In this document: positions 7,418 to 17,362 of the stretch, in pieces | How positions within the stretch are numbered: position 1 is the stretch's first letter | Layout of the letters: each line of letters starts with the position of its first letter | DNA from: an uncultured Erythrobacter sp. | Lineage (GTDB): Bacteria > Pseudomonadota > Alphaproteobacteria > Sphingomonadales > Sphingomonadaceae | Length of the DNA: 64,000 nt | Reading direction: 5' to 3' | Assembly: GCA_947488155.1 (NCBI GenBank) | Contig: CANKYK010000002.1 | Location: 440,001-504,000, forward strand | Notes under the pieces: model-generated | Database searches by the model: none | The model's input: only the letters and a program-made list of their open reading frames with translations | Told to the model about the DNA's origin: nothing | Position numbers and translations under genes: made by a program

Positions 7418-9724
7418 ATGGCTGATACCAAAGACACGACTCTAACCGACGAACCCGATCCGTTTGATGCAATCGTCGATGCGCCGTTCGATAGCGCGCT
7501 CGAAGAACGTTATCTCGTATATGCACTGTCGACGATTACGGCACGGTCTTTGCCGGATCTGCGCGATGGCTTGAAACCGGTTCATCGCCGCCTGCTGTGG
7601 ACCATGCGTCAGCTCAAGCTGGACCCAAGCAATACGTTCAAGAAATCCGCCCGCGTTGTGGGCGAGGTGATCGGTAAATATCACCCGCATGGCGACACCG
7701 CCGCGTATGATGCGATGGTCCGGCTCGCTCAGGATTTCTCGCTGCGCTATCCGCTGGTCGAGGGGCAGGGCAATTTCGGCAATGTCGATGGCGATAATGC
7801 CGCCGCCTATCGTTACACTGAGGCGCGCCTAACCAAGACCGCGATGCAATTGATGCAGGGTCTGGACGAGGGCACGGTTGATTTCATCCCGACCTACAAC
7901 GGTGAGGAAGAAGAGCCTGAGCTGATGCCCGGCCTGTTCCCCAATCTGCTGGCCAATGGGGCGAGCGGGATTGCGGTGGGCATGGCGACCAATATCCCAT
8001 CGCACAATGTCGCCGAAGTGATCGATGCCACGCTGGAGCTGATCGACAATCCACATGTCGAGCACGAGCGGCTCATGGAGCTGTTCCATGGCCCCGATTT
8101 TGCCACCGGCGGCCAGGTGGTCGACAGCCGTGAGGCGATCAGTGAGGCCTATGCCACTGGACGGGGCAGCTTCCGCCTGCGCGGGCGGTTTCATGCTGAA
8201 GAAGCAGAAAAGGCTGACGACCGCGATGCCGGGATTGAGCGGCTGGGCGGCGGGCAATGGCAGCTGGTCATTTCGGAAATTCCGTATCAGGTCGCCAAGG
8301 GCAAGCTGATCGAACAGATCGCTCAGGCGATTGCCGATAAGAAGCTGCCGATCCTCGAAGATGTGCGCGACGAAAGCGACGAACAGATCCGCATCGTTCT
8401 GGTCCCGCGCAGCCGCAATGTGGACCCGGAACTGCTCAAGGAATCGCTGTTTAAGCTGACCGATCTTGAGACCCGCTTTGGCCTAAATCTGAACGTTTTG
8501 GATAGCACCCGCACCCCGATGGTGATGGGCCTTAAAGAGCTGCTGGAAAATTGGACGCGGGCGCAGATCGATATCTTGCAGCGCCGCGCTCAACACCGGC
8601 TGGATAAGATCGCCGCCCGGTTGGAACTGGTCGAAGGCTATATCACTGCCTTCCTCAATCTCGACCGTGTGATTGAGATCATCCGTACAGAGGACGAGCC
8701 TAAGCCGGTGATGATCGCCGAGTTTAAGCTTACTGATCGTCAGGTCGAGGCGATCCTCAACATGCGTCTGCGGAGCCTGCGCAAGCTGGAAGAAATGCAG
8801 CTGCGCGATGAGAAGACCGCGCTGCTCGAAGAACAAGACGGGCTTGAGAAATTGCTCGCCTCGCCAGCGCGCCAGCGGACCCTGCTGAAGAAAGACCTGC
8901 GTGCGCTGCGCAAGGAATATGGCGAGGACACACCGCTTGGCAAACGTCGCACGCGGATCGAAGAAGCGGCCCCGGCGGTCGAGTTTTCGATGGATGCGAT
9001 GATCGAGAAAGAGCCGGTGACGATCATCCTGTCGCAAAAGGGCTGGATCCGCGCGGCGAAGGGCCATGTCGATCTGGCGCAAGAGTTCAAATATAAAGAG
9101 GGCGATGCGCTCGCCTATATTTTGCACGCGCAGACGACCGATAAATTGCTGATCGCGGCAGAAAACGGGCGGTTCTACACGCTCGGCTGTGACAAATTGC
9201 CTGGCGCGCGCGGCTTTGGTGAGCCGGTACGGACCATGATCGACCTGGAGGCCGACACCAATATCGCGAAAATGCTGGTGCATAAGGAAGGCGGCCGTCT
9301 GCTGCTCGCCTCCAGCATTGGTAAGGGTTTCGTAGCGGAGACCTCTGAACTGCTGGCCGAGACCAAGAAGGGCAAGCAGGTCGTGAACTTGAAGGGCAAT
9401 GCGCAGCTGCAAGTGATGCGGGAGATTTCGCCAGAGCACGATCACGTTGCCTGTGTCGGTGACAATCGCAAGCTGGTCGTCTTCAACCTGGAAGAAATGC
9501 CAGTGATGGCACGTGGGCAGGGCGTGATGCTTCAGCGGTACCGCGATGGCGGGCTGTCGGACGCGATCACCTTTGTGCTGGGCGAAGGGCTAAGCTGGCA
9601 GATGGGCGGATCGGGAGAGCGGACCCGGACCGAGACGGAGATCCATCTGTGGAAGGTCGCGCGCGGCGGGGCCGGGCGGATGCCGCCGCAAGGCTTCCCG
9701 AAGGATAACAGTTTCGGAGGTTAA
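7418..9724 (+). CDS. parC: DNA topoisomerase IV subunit A
   Basis: A 768-residue type IIA topoisomerase A subunit, which cuts and rejoins DNA to decatenate chromosomes with ParE. The N-terminal core begins at [32 protein letters not shown]. The catalytic tyrosine is Tyr133 in [10 protein letters not shown]. The quinolone-determining segment reads [12 protein letters not shown], with Thr and Asp at the positions equivalent to Ser80 and Glu84 of E. coli ParC. A C-terminal beta-propeller with repeats such as [14 protein letters not shown] follows. The start MADTKD at 7418 is preferred to upstream starts. The gene is followed by a long perfect inverted repeat instead of a normal terminator. Confidence 0.93.
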   Translation: MADTKDTTLTDEPDPFDAIVDAPFDSALEERYLVYALSTITARSLPDLRDGLKPVHRRLLWTMRQLKLDPSNTFKKSARVVGEVIGKYHPHGDTAAYDAMVRLAQDFSLRYPLVEGQGNFGNVDGDNAAAYRYTEARLTKTAMQLMQGLDEGTVDFIPTYNGEEEEPELMPGLFPNLLANGASGIAVGMATNIPSHNVAEVIDATLELIDNPHVEHERLMELFHGPDFATGGQVVDSREAISEAYATGRGSFRLRGRFHAEEAEKADDRDAGIERLGGGQWQLVISEIPYQVAKGKLIEQIAQAIADKKLPILEDVRDESDEQIRIVLVPRSRNVDPELLKESLFKLTDLETRFGLNLNVLDSTRTPMVMGLKELLENWTRAQIDILQRRAQHRLDKIAARLELVEGYITAFLNLDRVIEIIRTEDEPKPVMIAEFKLTDRQVEAILNMRLRSLRKLEEMQLRDEKTALLEEQDGLEKLLASPARQRTLLKKDLRALRKEYGEDTPLGKRRTRIEEAAPAVEFSMDAMIEKEPVTIILSQKGWIRAAKGHVDLAQEFKYKEGDALAYILHAQTTDKLLIAAENGRFYTLGCDKLPGARGFGEPVRTMIDLEADTNIAKMLVHKEGGRLLLASSIGKGFVAETSELLAETKKGKQVVNLKGNAQLQVMREISPEHDHVACVGDNRKLVVFNLEEMPVMARGQGVMLQRYRDGGLSDAITFVLGEGLSWQMGGSGERTRTETEIHLWKVARGGAGRMPPQGFPKDNSFGG

Positions 9725-9757
9725 GGGCGTTTCGGGCTCGCTGATGCTCGGTTCCTA

Positions 9758-9838
9758 GCCACCCGCACCCTCCACCCTTCCACCCGGATCCTAGCCCGGT
9801 GTGAAAATCCGGGTGGAAGGGTGGAGGGTGCGGGTGGC
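9758..9838. repeat. Perfect 32-base inverted repeat downstream of parC
   Basis: Left arm 9758-9789 and right arm 9807-9838 are perfect reverse complements over 32 bases, with a 17-base loop. The arms consist of short pyrimidine-rich repeats of CCACCC/ACCCTCC type. No T tract follows on either strand, so it is not a typical intrinsic terminator, though it could still stop transcription or block exonucleases at the parC 3' end. Both arms are intact, which suggests recent origin or selection. Confidence 0.85.
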
Positions 9839-9881
9839 AATGGCCGTTAGACAAAAACAACTCACCTCAATTCCGTTCGCG

Positions 9882-9953
9882 CTGAGCTTGTCGAAGCACT
9901 GCTCTTTTGATTGCTGCGTTGAAGTAAGAAGTGCAGCCCTTCGACAAGCTCAG
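9882..9953. repeat. Inverted repeat of the GAGCTTGTCGAAG type
   Basis: CTGAGCTTGTCGAAG at 9882-9896 is repeated as its exact reverse complement at 9939-9953, 42 bases away. This core is a widespread intergenic palindrome in sphingomonads. It lies between the parC inverted repeat and the end of the CCA transferase gene, so both convergent transcripts end in repeats. The whole gap 9725-9965 holds no gene. Confidence 0.75.
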
Positions 9954-9965
9954 GGCAGGCGGGTA

Positions 9966-11144
9966 TTAGTTCAAATCATCTAGCGCATTGCTAAGCAGCT
10001 CTTGAACGCGGGCCTCGTCCGGGAAGACTTCTGAAACCCAGCGCGCCTCCACCGTTTGCAACAAGCGCGCAACCTCTGGACCAGCCTGCACGCCGCGCGC
10101 GACAACCTCTCCGCCTTTGAGCGGGAATTGCGGCCGCTCCCAATCTTTCACTGCGGTCGCATCCTGGCTCAGCAGCAGCAGGCGGTCAGCTGCGCCTTGT
10201 GTTCCCTCATAATAGGCAAGCGCCAGCGGGTTCGCGCCATCACCTTCAGTCCGCTCTGCCGCGCAGATCAGGCGCGCGCGCTGCGCCCGCGACAATCGCA
10301 GCCGCGCCGCCACAGCCTCCGAAACCTCGCGAATGGGCGGCAGTAGAGCGGCCAAACGTCTCAGCGGATCGGGCGCAAAGCCTTGCGTGATCTCTGCTGC
10401 GATCAGGTGTTGAAGCGAAGCAAGATGGGCTTTGCACGCCTCTGGCAGGATCACGCCCAGCACGCCTTTTGTATGCATGCGTGCGGCGGTGGGGTGCGGA
10501 TCGGGCAGGGCAAGAATGCCGAGCAATTCGCCAGACACCCGTTCCCGGCTGAGGCCCTTGAGCGTCCCGGCGAGTTCCTCGCAGGCTTCCTCTGCCTCCG
10601 CATCCAAGTCCGCGCCAAAGCGCGCCTGAAAACGGTAATAACGCAGGATCCGTAAGTGATCCTCGCGAATGCGGGTGCGGGCATCGCCGATAAAACGCAC
10701 GCGGCGCGCGGCGAGATCATCCAGCCCGCCGAAATAGTCAGAGATTTCGAGTGTTTCCGGGTGAGCGAACAGCGCATTAATCGTAAAATCGCGCCTCGCC
10801 GCATCCTCTTGCCAATCCTGCGCAAAGGCGATGGTCGCGCGCCTGCCGTCGGTTGCGACATCGCGGCGCAGGGTCGTGACCTCAACCGGGCCGCCCTCCA
10901 GCACGGCGGTGATCGTGCCATGGTCTAGCCCAGTGGGGACCGTGCGAATGCCGGCCTCGCGGCAGCGATCGATCACCACGTCGGGCGTCAACTTAGTTGC
11001 GCAATCGACATCGTGGACCGGCATGCTGAGCAACGTGTCGCGCACCGCCCCGCCAACCCAGCGAATATTGTCCGCGCCCAGGGCCTCTGTCAGCGCGCGC
11101 AAATCGGTGCGCTTGGGCCAGTCTGCTGCGGCGAGATCAGACAC
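9966..11144 (-). CDS. cca: CCA tRNA nucleotidyltransferase
   Basis: A 392-residue class II nucleotidyltransferase that adds or repairs the CCA end of tRNAs, or a poly(A) polymerase of the same family. The head domain shows WVGGAVRDTLL near residues 29-39 and the metal-binding DVD at about 45-47; the neck shows RRDFTINALF and the RxxRxxR-like stretch RIREDHLRILRYYRF. It starts inside the end of the NUDIX gene (eight-base overlap), showing translational coupling in the four-gene operon from 12890 leftward. The grouping of a CoA-type NUDIX enzyme, DUF1285 and CCA transferase is common in alphaproteobacteria. Confidence 0.9.
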   Translation of the reverse strand: MSDLAAADWPKRTDLRALTEALGADNIRWVGGAVRDTLLSMPVHDVDCATKLTPDVVIDRCREAGIRTVPTGLDHGTITAVLEGGPVEVTTLRRDVATDGRRATIAFAQDWQEDAARRDFTINALFAHPETLEISDYFGGLDDLAARRVRFIGDARTRIREDHLRILRYYRFQARFGADLDAEAEEACEELAGTLKGLSRERVSGELLGILALPDPHPTAARMHTKGVLGVILPEACKAHLASLQHLIAAEITQGFAPDPLRRLAALLPPIREVSEAVAARLRLSRAQRARLICAAERTEGDGANPLALAYYEGTQGAADRLLLLSQDATAVKDWERPQFPLKGGEVVARGVQAGPEVARLLQTVEARWVSEVFPDEARVQELLSNALDDLN

Positions 11145-11745
11145 CGCTCGCCAGCCTTTCTGGCGTAATACGCCGCGACAGATTGGCGATAATCGCCGCC
11201 GTCACGCCCCAGATGCGAAAGCCATCATAATGCATTTCAAGATAGTGCCGCATTTGCCCGCGCCAGAAAACCTCATGGCTTTTCCAATTGTCCTGTTCCA
11301 GCAAAATTGCCAGAGGCACTTCAAACCATGCCTCAACCTCTGCCGGGCTGGGGGTCAGATCAAGGTCCGGCGGCACCACGGCCAGGACTGGGGTCACTTT
11401 GAAGCCGGTGCCAGTTTGATAGCAATCGGTTTCCCCGATCACTTGCACATCGACTGGGTCAATCGCGAGTTCTTCCTGCGCCTCTCGCAGGGCGGCCGTG
11501 ATCGCGTCTTCGCCGGGGTCCAACTTGCCGCCGGGAAAGGCGACTTGCCCCGGGTGGTCGCGCATATCCTGTGGGCGCTGGGTCAGGATCACGCCCGGTT
11601 CCGCTCGGTCCGTGACCGCAATTAGCACCGCGGCCTCTGCTGTGCGCCCTCCCTCCAGAAAGCTCTTATCGCTCAGCAGGTCGGTGATTTCTTGCCTGTG
11701 CCCGTCTTCGTAAAGGCGGCTGAGGTGAGCGAAGAGCGAGCTCAT
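11137..11745 (-). CDS. NUDIX hydrolase, CoA pyrophosphatase-like
   Basis: A 202-residue NUDIX enzyme. The NUDIX box is complete: GGKLDPGEDAITAALREAQEEL, given as G-x5-E-x7-REx2EE around residues 89-110. It is preceded by LTQRPQDMRDHPGQVAFPGG, the segment typical of YeaB/NudL-like coenzyme A diphosphatases. The start at 11745 (MSSLFAHL) is preferred because upstream in-frame codons overlap the DUF1285 gene. It lies between DUF1285 and cca in one operon. A housekeeping role in cleaving CoA or its derivatives is inferred from family resemblance only. Confidence 0.85.
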   Translation of the reverse strand: MSSLFAHLSRLYEDGHRQEITDLLSDKSFLEGGRTAEAAVLIAVTDRAEPGVILTQRPQDMRDHPGQVAFPGGKLDPGEDAITAALREAQEELAIDPVDVQVIGETDCYQTGTGFKVTPVLAVVPPDLDLTPSPAEVEAWFEVPLAILLEQDNWKSHEVFWRGQMRHYLEMHYDGFRIWGVTAAIIANLSRRITPERLASGV

Positions 11746-11758
11746 CTTGACGGGCGCC

Positions 11759-12304
11759 TCAAGGTAGGAGCGAGAAGGTCTCGCCTCCGCTCGAAACGGT
11801 CCAATCATCGCTGTTTGCAATCGCGATTTCAGCGAGTTGCGCGTAGGTGGAGCGATTGAGCCGCGCCTCACAGCCGCGCCGCACGTGCAGATAAATCGCC
11901 GGGGTTTCCTCGCTGCCCGTGGCGTGCAGGCGATGGTCTGACCCAGCAATCACCAGCTCATCGGTGTTCAGGAGAAAGGCGAGACCGCCCTCACGCTGAG
12001 CGCAATCGGTGGTGATAAAGGCTGCGTCCTCGACCTCGATGCTGAGTTTTTCGAACGGGCTGACCAGGAAGTGTTCGCCCGATGCATCGCGGGTTAGCAG
12101 GCCGGAGAAAGCTCTCACCATCGCCTCGCGCCGGATCGGATCGCCATCGTGATACCACGTGCCATCGGCCGCGATGCGCATTCGGCTGTCGCCCATTTTT
12201 GTGGGTGCCCAGCCTTCAACCGGGGGTAATTTGCGCAGCGCGACCTGCTCAGCGATCTGGGCCAGCGTCAGGTCGGCGAGATAAGGGGGTGGTTCGTAAG
12301 GCAT
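11759..12304 (-). CDS. DUF1285 domain protein
   Basis: A 181-residue cytosolic protein matching DUF1285: LPPVEGWAPT near the N terminus, then a beta-rich core with DGTWYHDGDPIRREAMVRAFSGLL and a C-terminal part EETPAIYLHVRRGCEARLNRSTY. The biochemical role is unknown. It follows the GNAT gene by 28 bases and precedes the NUDIX gene by 13, so all are probably one transcript. Proteins of this family regularly accompany the NUDIX-CCA pair in alphaproteobacteria, hinting at a shared housekeeping function. Confidence 0.85.
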   Translation of the reverse strand: MPYEPPPYLADLTLAQIAEQVALRKLPPVEGWAPTKMGDSRMRIAADGTWYHDGDPIRREAMVRAFSGLLTRDASGEHFLVSPFEKLSIEVEDAAFITTDCAQREGGLAFLLNTDELVIAGSDHRLHATGSEETPAIYLHVRRGCEARLNRSTYAQLAEIAIANSDDWTVSSGGETFSLLP

Positions 12305-12332
12305 TTACGATGTCCGCGATGCCAGATGTCGA

Positions 12333-12890
12333 TCACTTCGCCAAGTCTGAGCTGTTACTTGCCGTCTTAAAAGAACCCCATGGGCCAAGATTGCCCTTGG
12401 TCGGTAACACTGCCGGATTGTCACAGCGCACCAACAGCCGCGCCGGATCATTCGGGCCGGGCGCGCGCCATAGAGCCGTTGGCTCAGCGCTGAAGCCAAA
12501 GAAGCGGCCATAATATTCCGGATCGCCGATCATCACTTGCGGCAGCGCCGGAGCATTCCCGCCCATATTGGCAATCGCCTCCAGACTGGCGAGCATCAGC
12601 GCCTTGCCATACCCCTCGCGCTGATGCTCTGGCAGCACGGCAACCGGGCCGATCATCAGTAGCGGATAGTTGCGCCCGTCGGGATCCGTTAGCGCCACCG
12701 GCCAGACCTGGATCGTGCCGACCAGCAGCTCACTTTCGTCAAGCGCGGCGAAGCTTAGACCGTCCAGCCATTCAACGCCTTCGCGAATACGATAGGCGGT
12801 ACGCGCATGGCGATCCGGGCCAAACGCGCGATCGAGCAATTGCTCGATCATCGCGGTCTCTACCGCGGCAAGGGGGATCAGTGTTGCCAT
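12333..12890 (-). CDS. GNAT-family N-acetyltransferase
   Basis: A 185-residue acetyltransferase. Motif A for acetyl-CoA binding is LMIGPVAVLPEHQREGYGKAL, with the Q-R-E-G-Y-G pyrophosphate loop. The pattern, including MIGDPEYYGRFFGF downstream, resembles the YhbS-like predicted N-acetyltransferases. The substrate is unknown. It is the first gene of the leftward operon GNAT-DUF1285-NUDIX-cca. The 137 bases upstream contain two perfect hairpins near 12954-12971 and 12998-13011. Confidence 0.82.
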   Translation of the reverse strand: MATLIPLAAVETAMIEQLLDRAFGPDRHARTAYRIREGVEWLDGLSFAALDESELLVGTIQVWPVALTDPDGRNYPLLMIGPVAVLPEHQREGYGKALMLASLEAIANMGGNAPALPQVMIGDPEYYGRFFGFSAEPTALWRAPGPNDPARLLVRCDNPAVLPTKGNLGPWGSFKTASNSSDLAK

Positions 12891-12953
12891 CTCGCCGGGC
12901 GCTTAGGGGTTTTGGTTGTCAAAGCCAAGCAAGCAGATGACGCGGCAGAGCAC

Positions 12954-12971
12954 GGTCGGCGATAGCCGACC
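12954..12971. repeat. Short perfect hairpin between GNAT and sugar dehydrogenase genes
   Basis: GGTCGGC, loop GATA, GCCGACC. A second small hairpin AGGAC-CGAT-GTCCT follows about 25 bases later. Both lie in the 137-base gap just past the end of the minus-strand sugar dehydrogenase gene and upstream of the GNAT operon. No T tract is present; a role as a terminator or operator is possible but unproven. Confidence 0.4.
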
Positions 12972-13027
12972 GCAAGGGCACTGGCTGGTTAAGCAAGATG
13001 AGGACCGATGTCCTGATCTAAGTCCGC

Positions 13028-14191
13028 TCAATTAGGCGAAACTTTGAGCAGCTTGCCGCCTTCGCCGTCTTCGATCAGCCAGATCGCACCGTCCGGGCCT
13101 TGCTCAATCCCCCGAATGCGTGCGTCGAAATTGTGGCGCGCAACTTCGTTCGCGGTTTCACCATCAATTTCAACATGCACGATGCCTTGCGCGGCGAGGC
13201 CCACCATCAGCGGATCACCTTTCCACGCTGGGAAGGCGTCACCAGTATAAAATAGGAAGTCACCCGGTGCGATCACCGGGGTCCAACCAATCGCTGCGGT
13301 CTGAAATTCGGGACGGGTCGAGTGGTTCGGGATCGGGTCGCCATTGTAATGCTCGCCGTCGGAAACCGTTGGCCAGCCGTAATTGGTGCCGCGCGTGACC
13401 TTGTTAAACTCATCGCCGCCTGCTGGCCCGTGTTCCAGATCCCACAATTGGCCGTCTGGATCGAACGCCAGACCCAAGACGTTGCGATGGCCATAGGACC
13501 AAATCTGTGATTGCACTTCGCCCTCATCGGCAAAAGGATTGCCCTCTGCTGACGTGCCATCGAGATTGAGGCGCACGACTGTGCCCAAATTGTTGGTTTT
13601 GTCCTGCGCAGGCTCCAGCTCTTGGCGGTCGCCGCTGGAAATAAACAGGAATTGCTCGTCAGGTGAAACAGCAATGCGGTGCGAATAGTGGCCACGTTTG
13701 CCTGTCTTAAGGGACTGCCGCCAGATCACTTCAAGGTCTGAAACTGCGCAGGCCTCCGCCTCGCAAGACAAGGTGCCGCGTCCCACCGCTGCGCCAGTGT
13801 TTCCACCATTGCCCGCTTCGGCCCAGCTCAGATAGATCGTGCGGCTGTCCAGGCCTGTTTCCGATGGCAGGAACGCAATGTCGCCAAGGCCGCCTTGGCC
13901 AGCATAGGCAACCTCTGGCATCCCGGTGACTTCCATCACTTTGCCACTGGCCGTGTCTACCGCGCGCATGGTGCCGGGCTTCTCGGTCAGAAAGATAGTG
14001 TCTGTGCCGGGGGCAAAGGCGACTGCCCAGGGTTCGCTGAATTCACCCATCGGCTCCACGGTGTAGCTGACGTTCGTGGGATCGGCCGCGCCATCAGCGG
14101 CGGTCTCGTCCACGGAATTTGCATTGCCGCAACTTGCGAGCGTGAATGCGGGGAGGGATAGGGCGAAAGCGAGCTTGGAAAATTTCATCAT
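13028..14191 (-). CDS. PQQ-dependent sugar dehydrogenase, lipoprotein
   Basis: A 387-residue protein of the soluble glucose/sorbosone dehydrogenase beta-propeller family. A lipoprotein signal (FALSLPAFTLASC) leads to an Asp/Ala-rich linker and then the propeller. Typical segments are EPWAVAFAPG, EKPGTMRAVD, GGLGDIAFLP, YSHRIAVSPD (with the catalytic-type His), WSYGHRNVLGLAFDP and LWDLEHGPAGGDEFN. These enzymes oxidise sugars with PQQ in the periplasm. No PQQ synthesis genes lie in the window. The double ATG at 14186-14191 overlaps the start codon of the divergent rnhB, leaving no intergenic promoter space. Confidence 0.85.
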   Translation of the reverse strand: MMKFSKLAFALSLPAFTLASCGNANSVDETAADGAADPTNVSYTVEPMGEFSEPWAVAFAPGTDTIFLTEKPGTMRAVDTASGKVMEVTGMPEVAYAGQGGLGDIAFLPSETGLDSRTIYLSWAEAGNGGNTGAAVGRGTLSCEAEACAVSDLEVIWRQSLKTGKRGHYSHRIAVSPDEQFLFISSGDRQELEPAQDKTNNLGTVVRLNLDGTSAEGNPFADEGEVQSQIWSYGHRNVLGLAFDPDGQLWDLEHGPAGGDEFNKVTRGTNYGWPTVSDGEHYNGDPIPNHSTRPEFQTAAIGWTPVIAPGDFLFYTGDAFPAWKGDPLMVGLAAQGIVHVEIDGETANEVARHNFDARIRGIEQGPDGAIWLIEDGEGGKLLKVSPN

Positions 14192-14840
14192 GGTCTCTGG
14201 AACTCCCAAAACAGAATTTGGTGCCCCGGATTTTTTGGAATCAGGGGTCATAATTGGTGTTGATGAGGCGGGGCGGGGCCCGCTGGCTGGGCCGGTAGTG
14301 GCGGGAGCCGTCGTGTTGTGCAAGTCACCACCTGAAGGTTTGGCGGATTCCAAGGTACTTTCGCCGAAAAAACGCGCTCGGCTTGATCTGGAAATCCGCG
14401 AGAGCTGCGCCTGGGCCGTGGGCGTGATTGAGCCGCCTCAGATTGACGAGATCAATATCCTGCAAGCGACCTTTCAGGCGATGACGGATGCGACCGCGCG
14501 GCTGTGCGCGGCGCTGGCTGAGCGCGGGATCGAGACCGTCACCGAGGTGATTATCGATGGCAATATGACGCCAGCGGGCAGGCGCGATGGCTGGCGCTGG
14601 CCCGCGCGCTCCATTGTAGGCGGCGACGGGATAGAGCCCGCGATTTCGGCTGCGTCCATCGTGGCGAAGGAATGGCGCGACCGAATTATGATTGAGGCTG
14701 CGGAAAAATACCCGGAATATGGCTGGGAGCGGAACAAGGGCTACGGCTCGGCTGCGCATATGGAGGCGCTGAGCAAGCACGGGCCTACGCCGCTGCACCG
14801 CTACAGTTTTGCACCTGTTGCTCAGGCTTCTTTGCTTTGA
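14190..14840 (+). CDS. rnhB: Ribonuclease HII
   Basis: A 216-residue RNase HII, which removes ribonucleotides from DNA and RNA from hybrids. The signature is GVDEAGRGPLAGPVVAGAV near the N terminus, then LADSKVLSPKKR, INILQATFQAM, DGNMTPAGR and AASIVAKEWRDR, with a C-terminal YGWERNKGYG..H segment. The catalytic Asp and Glu of DEAGRG and the later Asp are present. The ATG at 14190 overlaps the minus-strand start of the sugar dehydrogenase; an alternative TTG at 14235 exists but lacks a ribosome site. Its promoter must lie inside the divergent gene. Confidence 0.9.
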   Translation: MVSGTPKTEFGAPDFLESGVIIGVDEAGRGPLAGPVVAGAVVLCKSPPEGLADSKVLSPKKRARLDLEIRESCAWAVGVIEPPQIDEINILQATFQAMTDATARLCAALAERGIETVTEVIIDGNMTPAGRRDGWRWPARSIVGGDGIEPAISAASIVAKEWRDRIMIEAAEKYPEYGWERNKGYGSAAHMEALSKHGPTPLHRYSFAPVAQASLL

Positions 14841-14928
14841 GCGCGCTGTTACGCGCGCTGTAGCCACCCGCTCCCTGCAAAATCTCTATTCGCTTTTAAG
14901 TTTCCTGCCGTTCGCTTAAGCGCCGCGG

Positions 14929-15852
14929 ATGTTGAACGCGATTCTTTTGAGCCTTGCGGGCCTGGTTGGTCTGGCAATTGGCGGCGAACTCTTGGTGCGC
15001 GGTGCGGTGGGCATTGCGCAAAAGCTCGGCATCTCCACTCTGGTCACCGGTTTGGTGATCGTTGGTTTTGCCACCAGCATGCCGGAAATGGTCGCCAGCG
15101 TTCAGGCCGCGCTTGAAGGATCGCCGGGCATTGCCTGGGGCAATATCGTTGGCTCCAACCTTGCAAACACCCTGTTGATTCTGGGCGCGACCGCGCTGGT
15201 CATGCCGATTGCGCTGACCGGGGGCGGGCGGCGCGATGCCGTGGTCGCCTTGATCGCCACAATTGGCCTTGCGGCTCTGGCTTATTCGCAGCTTGGCGCA
15301 CGCTGGATTGGCGGCGCGCTGCTGGTCGGCATCGTCAGCTACATCGTCTGGCGCTATCGCTATCCCGGCGCGGCGCAGGAAGACGACGATGATGATGACG
15401 CGCCAGAGAACGGCTATGTCGCCTCTGCTTTGTTCGCCGTTGGCCTCGCGGTCTTGGTGTTCAGCGGTCAGATCTTGGTGACCGGCGCGATTGATTTGGC
15501 GACCCTGTTCGGGGTCAGCGAGACCGCGATTGGTCTCACCGTGGTCGCCTTTGGCACCTCGCTGCCTGAACTCGCGGCCTCCGTTGCGGCGGCGCTGCGC
15601 GGCAAGCCAGGCCTCGCGATTGGCAATGTCGTTGGCTCAAACATCTACAACATTCTGCTGATCGGCGGCGTCACGATGAGTATCGCCCCATTTGCGCTGC
15701 CAGAAAATTTGCTGGGCGTTCAAATGGGCCTGCTGATCGCCAGCGCGGTCGCATTGCTCGGCCTGCTGTGGTTCGCAAAGTCGATCGGGCGGGTCATGGG
15801 CCTGATCCTGCTCGCCGCGTTCCTCGGCAATGTCGTGTTTGTGTTTACGTGA
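14929..15852 (+). CDS. Calcium/sodium antiporter, CaCA (YrbG) family
   Basis: A 307-residue inner-membrane exchanger with about ten helices. The two inverted alpha repeats are clear: GFATSMPEMVASVQAAL with GNIVGSNLANTLLILG in the first half, and AFGTSLPELAASVAAAL with GNVVGSNIYNILLIGG in the second. The acidic glutamates in these repeats bind the cation. A run of six aspartates (about residues 151-156) forms the central cytoplasmic loop. The family exchanges Na+ or H+ for Ca2+. It stands alone between rnhB and ccrM. A link with the sodium channel at 5842 is only thematic. Confidence 0.88.
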   Translation: MLNAILLSLAGLVGLAIGGELLVRGAVGIAQKLGISTLVTGLVIVGFATSMPEMVASVQAALEGSPGIAWGNIVGSNLANTLLILGATALVMPIALTGGGRRDAVVALIATIGLAALAYSQLGARWIGGALLVGIVSYIVWRYRYPGAAQEDDDDDDAPENGYVASALFAVGLAVLVFSGQILVTGAIDLATLFGVSETAIGLTVVAFGTSLPELAASVAAALRGKPGLAIGNVVGSNIYNILLIGGVTMSIAPFALPENLLGVQMGLLIASAVALLGLLWFAKSIGRVMGLILLAAFLGNVVFVFT

Positions 15853-15969
15853 GTTAGTTTGGCGCAAAGACAGGTTTTGAGTCTTTCGCGCCACACCCCC
15901 TCTATTTCGGCCCCCCGTTGCCGCGCGAGACTCCATATCTAGTGGGGCCTTGTTTCGTTCCGCATGTGA

Positions 15970-17265
<1,296 letters not shown>

Positions 17266-17362
17266 AGGCAACTCGCCGCAAGGCACCAGATTTCCGCAGC
17301 TTAGGTTCATGTTTCCAGCGCGATTTTGCGTGTTCGGGGGCGTAACCTAATTTGAGGAAATC

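Noticed and set aside
8483-9445. Long open frame on the minus strand inside parC (320 codons)
   Set aside because: It lies wholly opposite a clear parC gene, its translation is rich in His, Arg and Gln with no domain, and it has no ribosome site; a shadow of GC-biased codons.
9758-9953. Possible CRISPR array in the repeats after parC
   Set aside because: There are two different inverted repeats, not regularly spaced direct repeats, and no cas genes.
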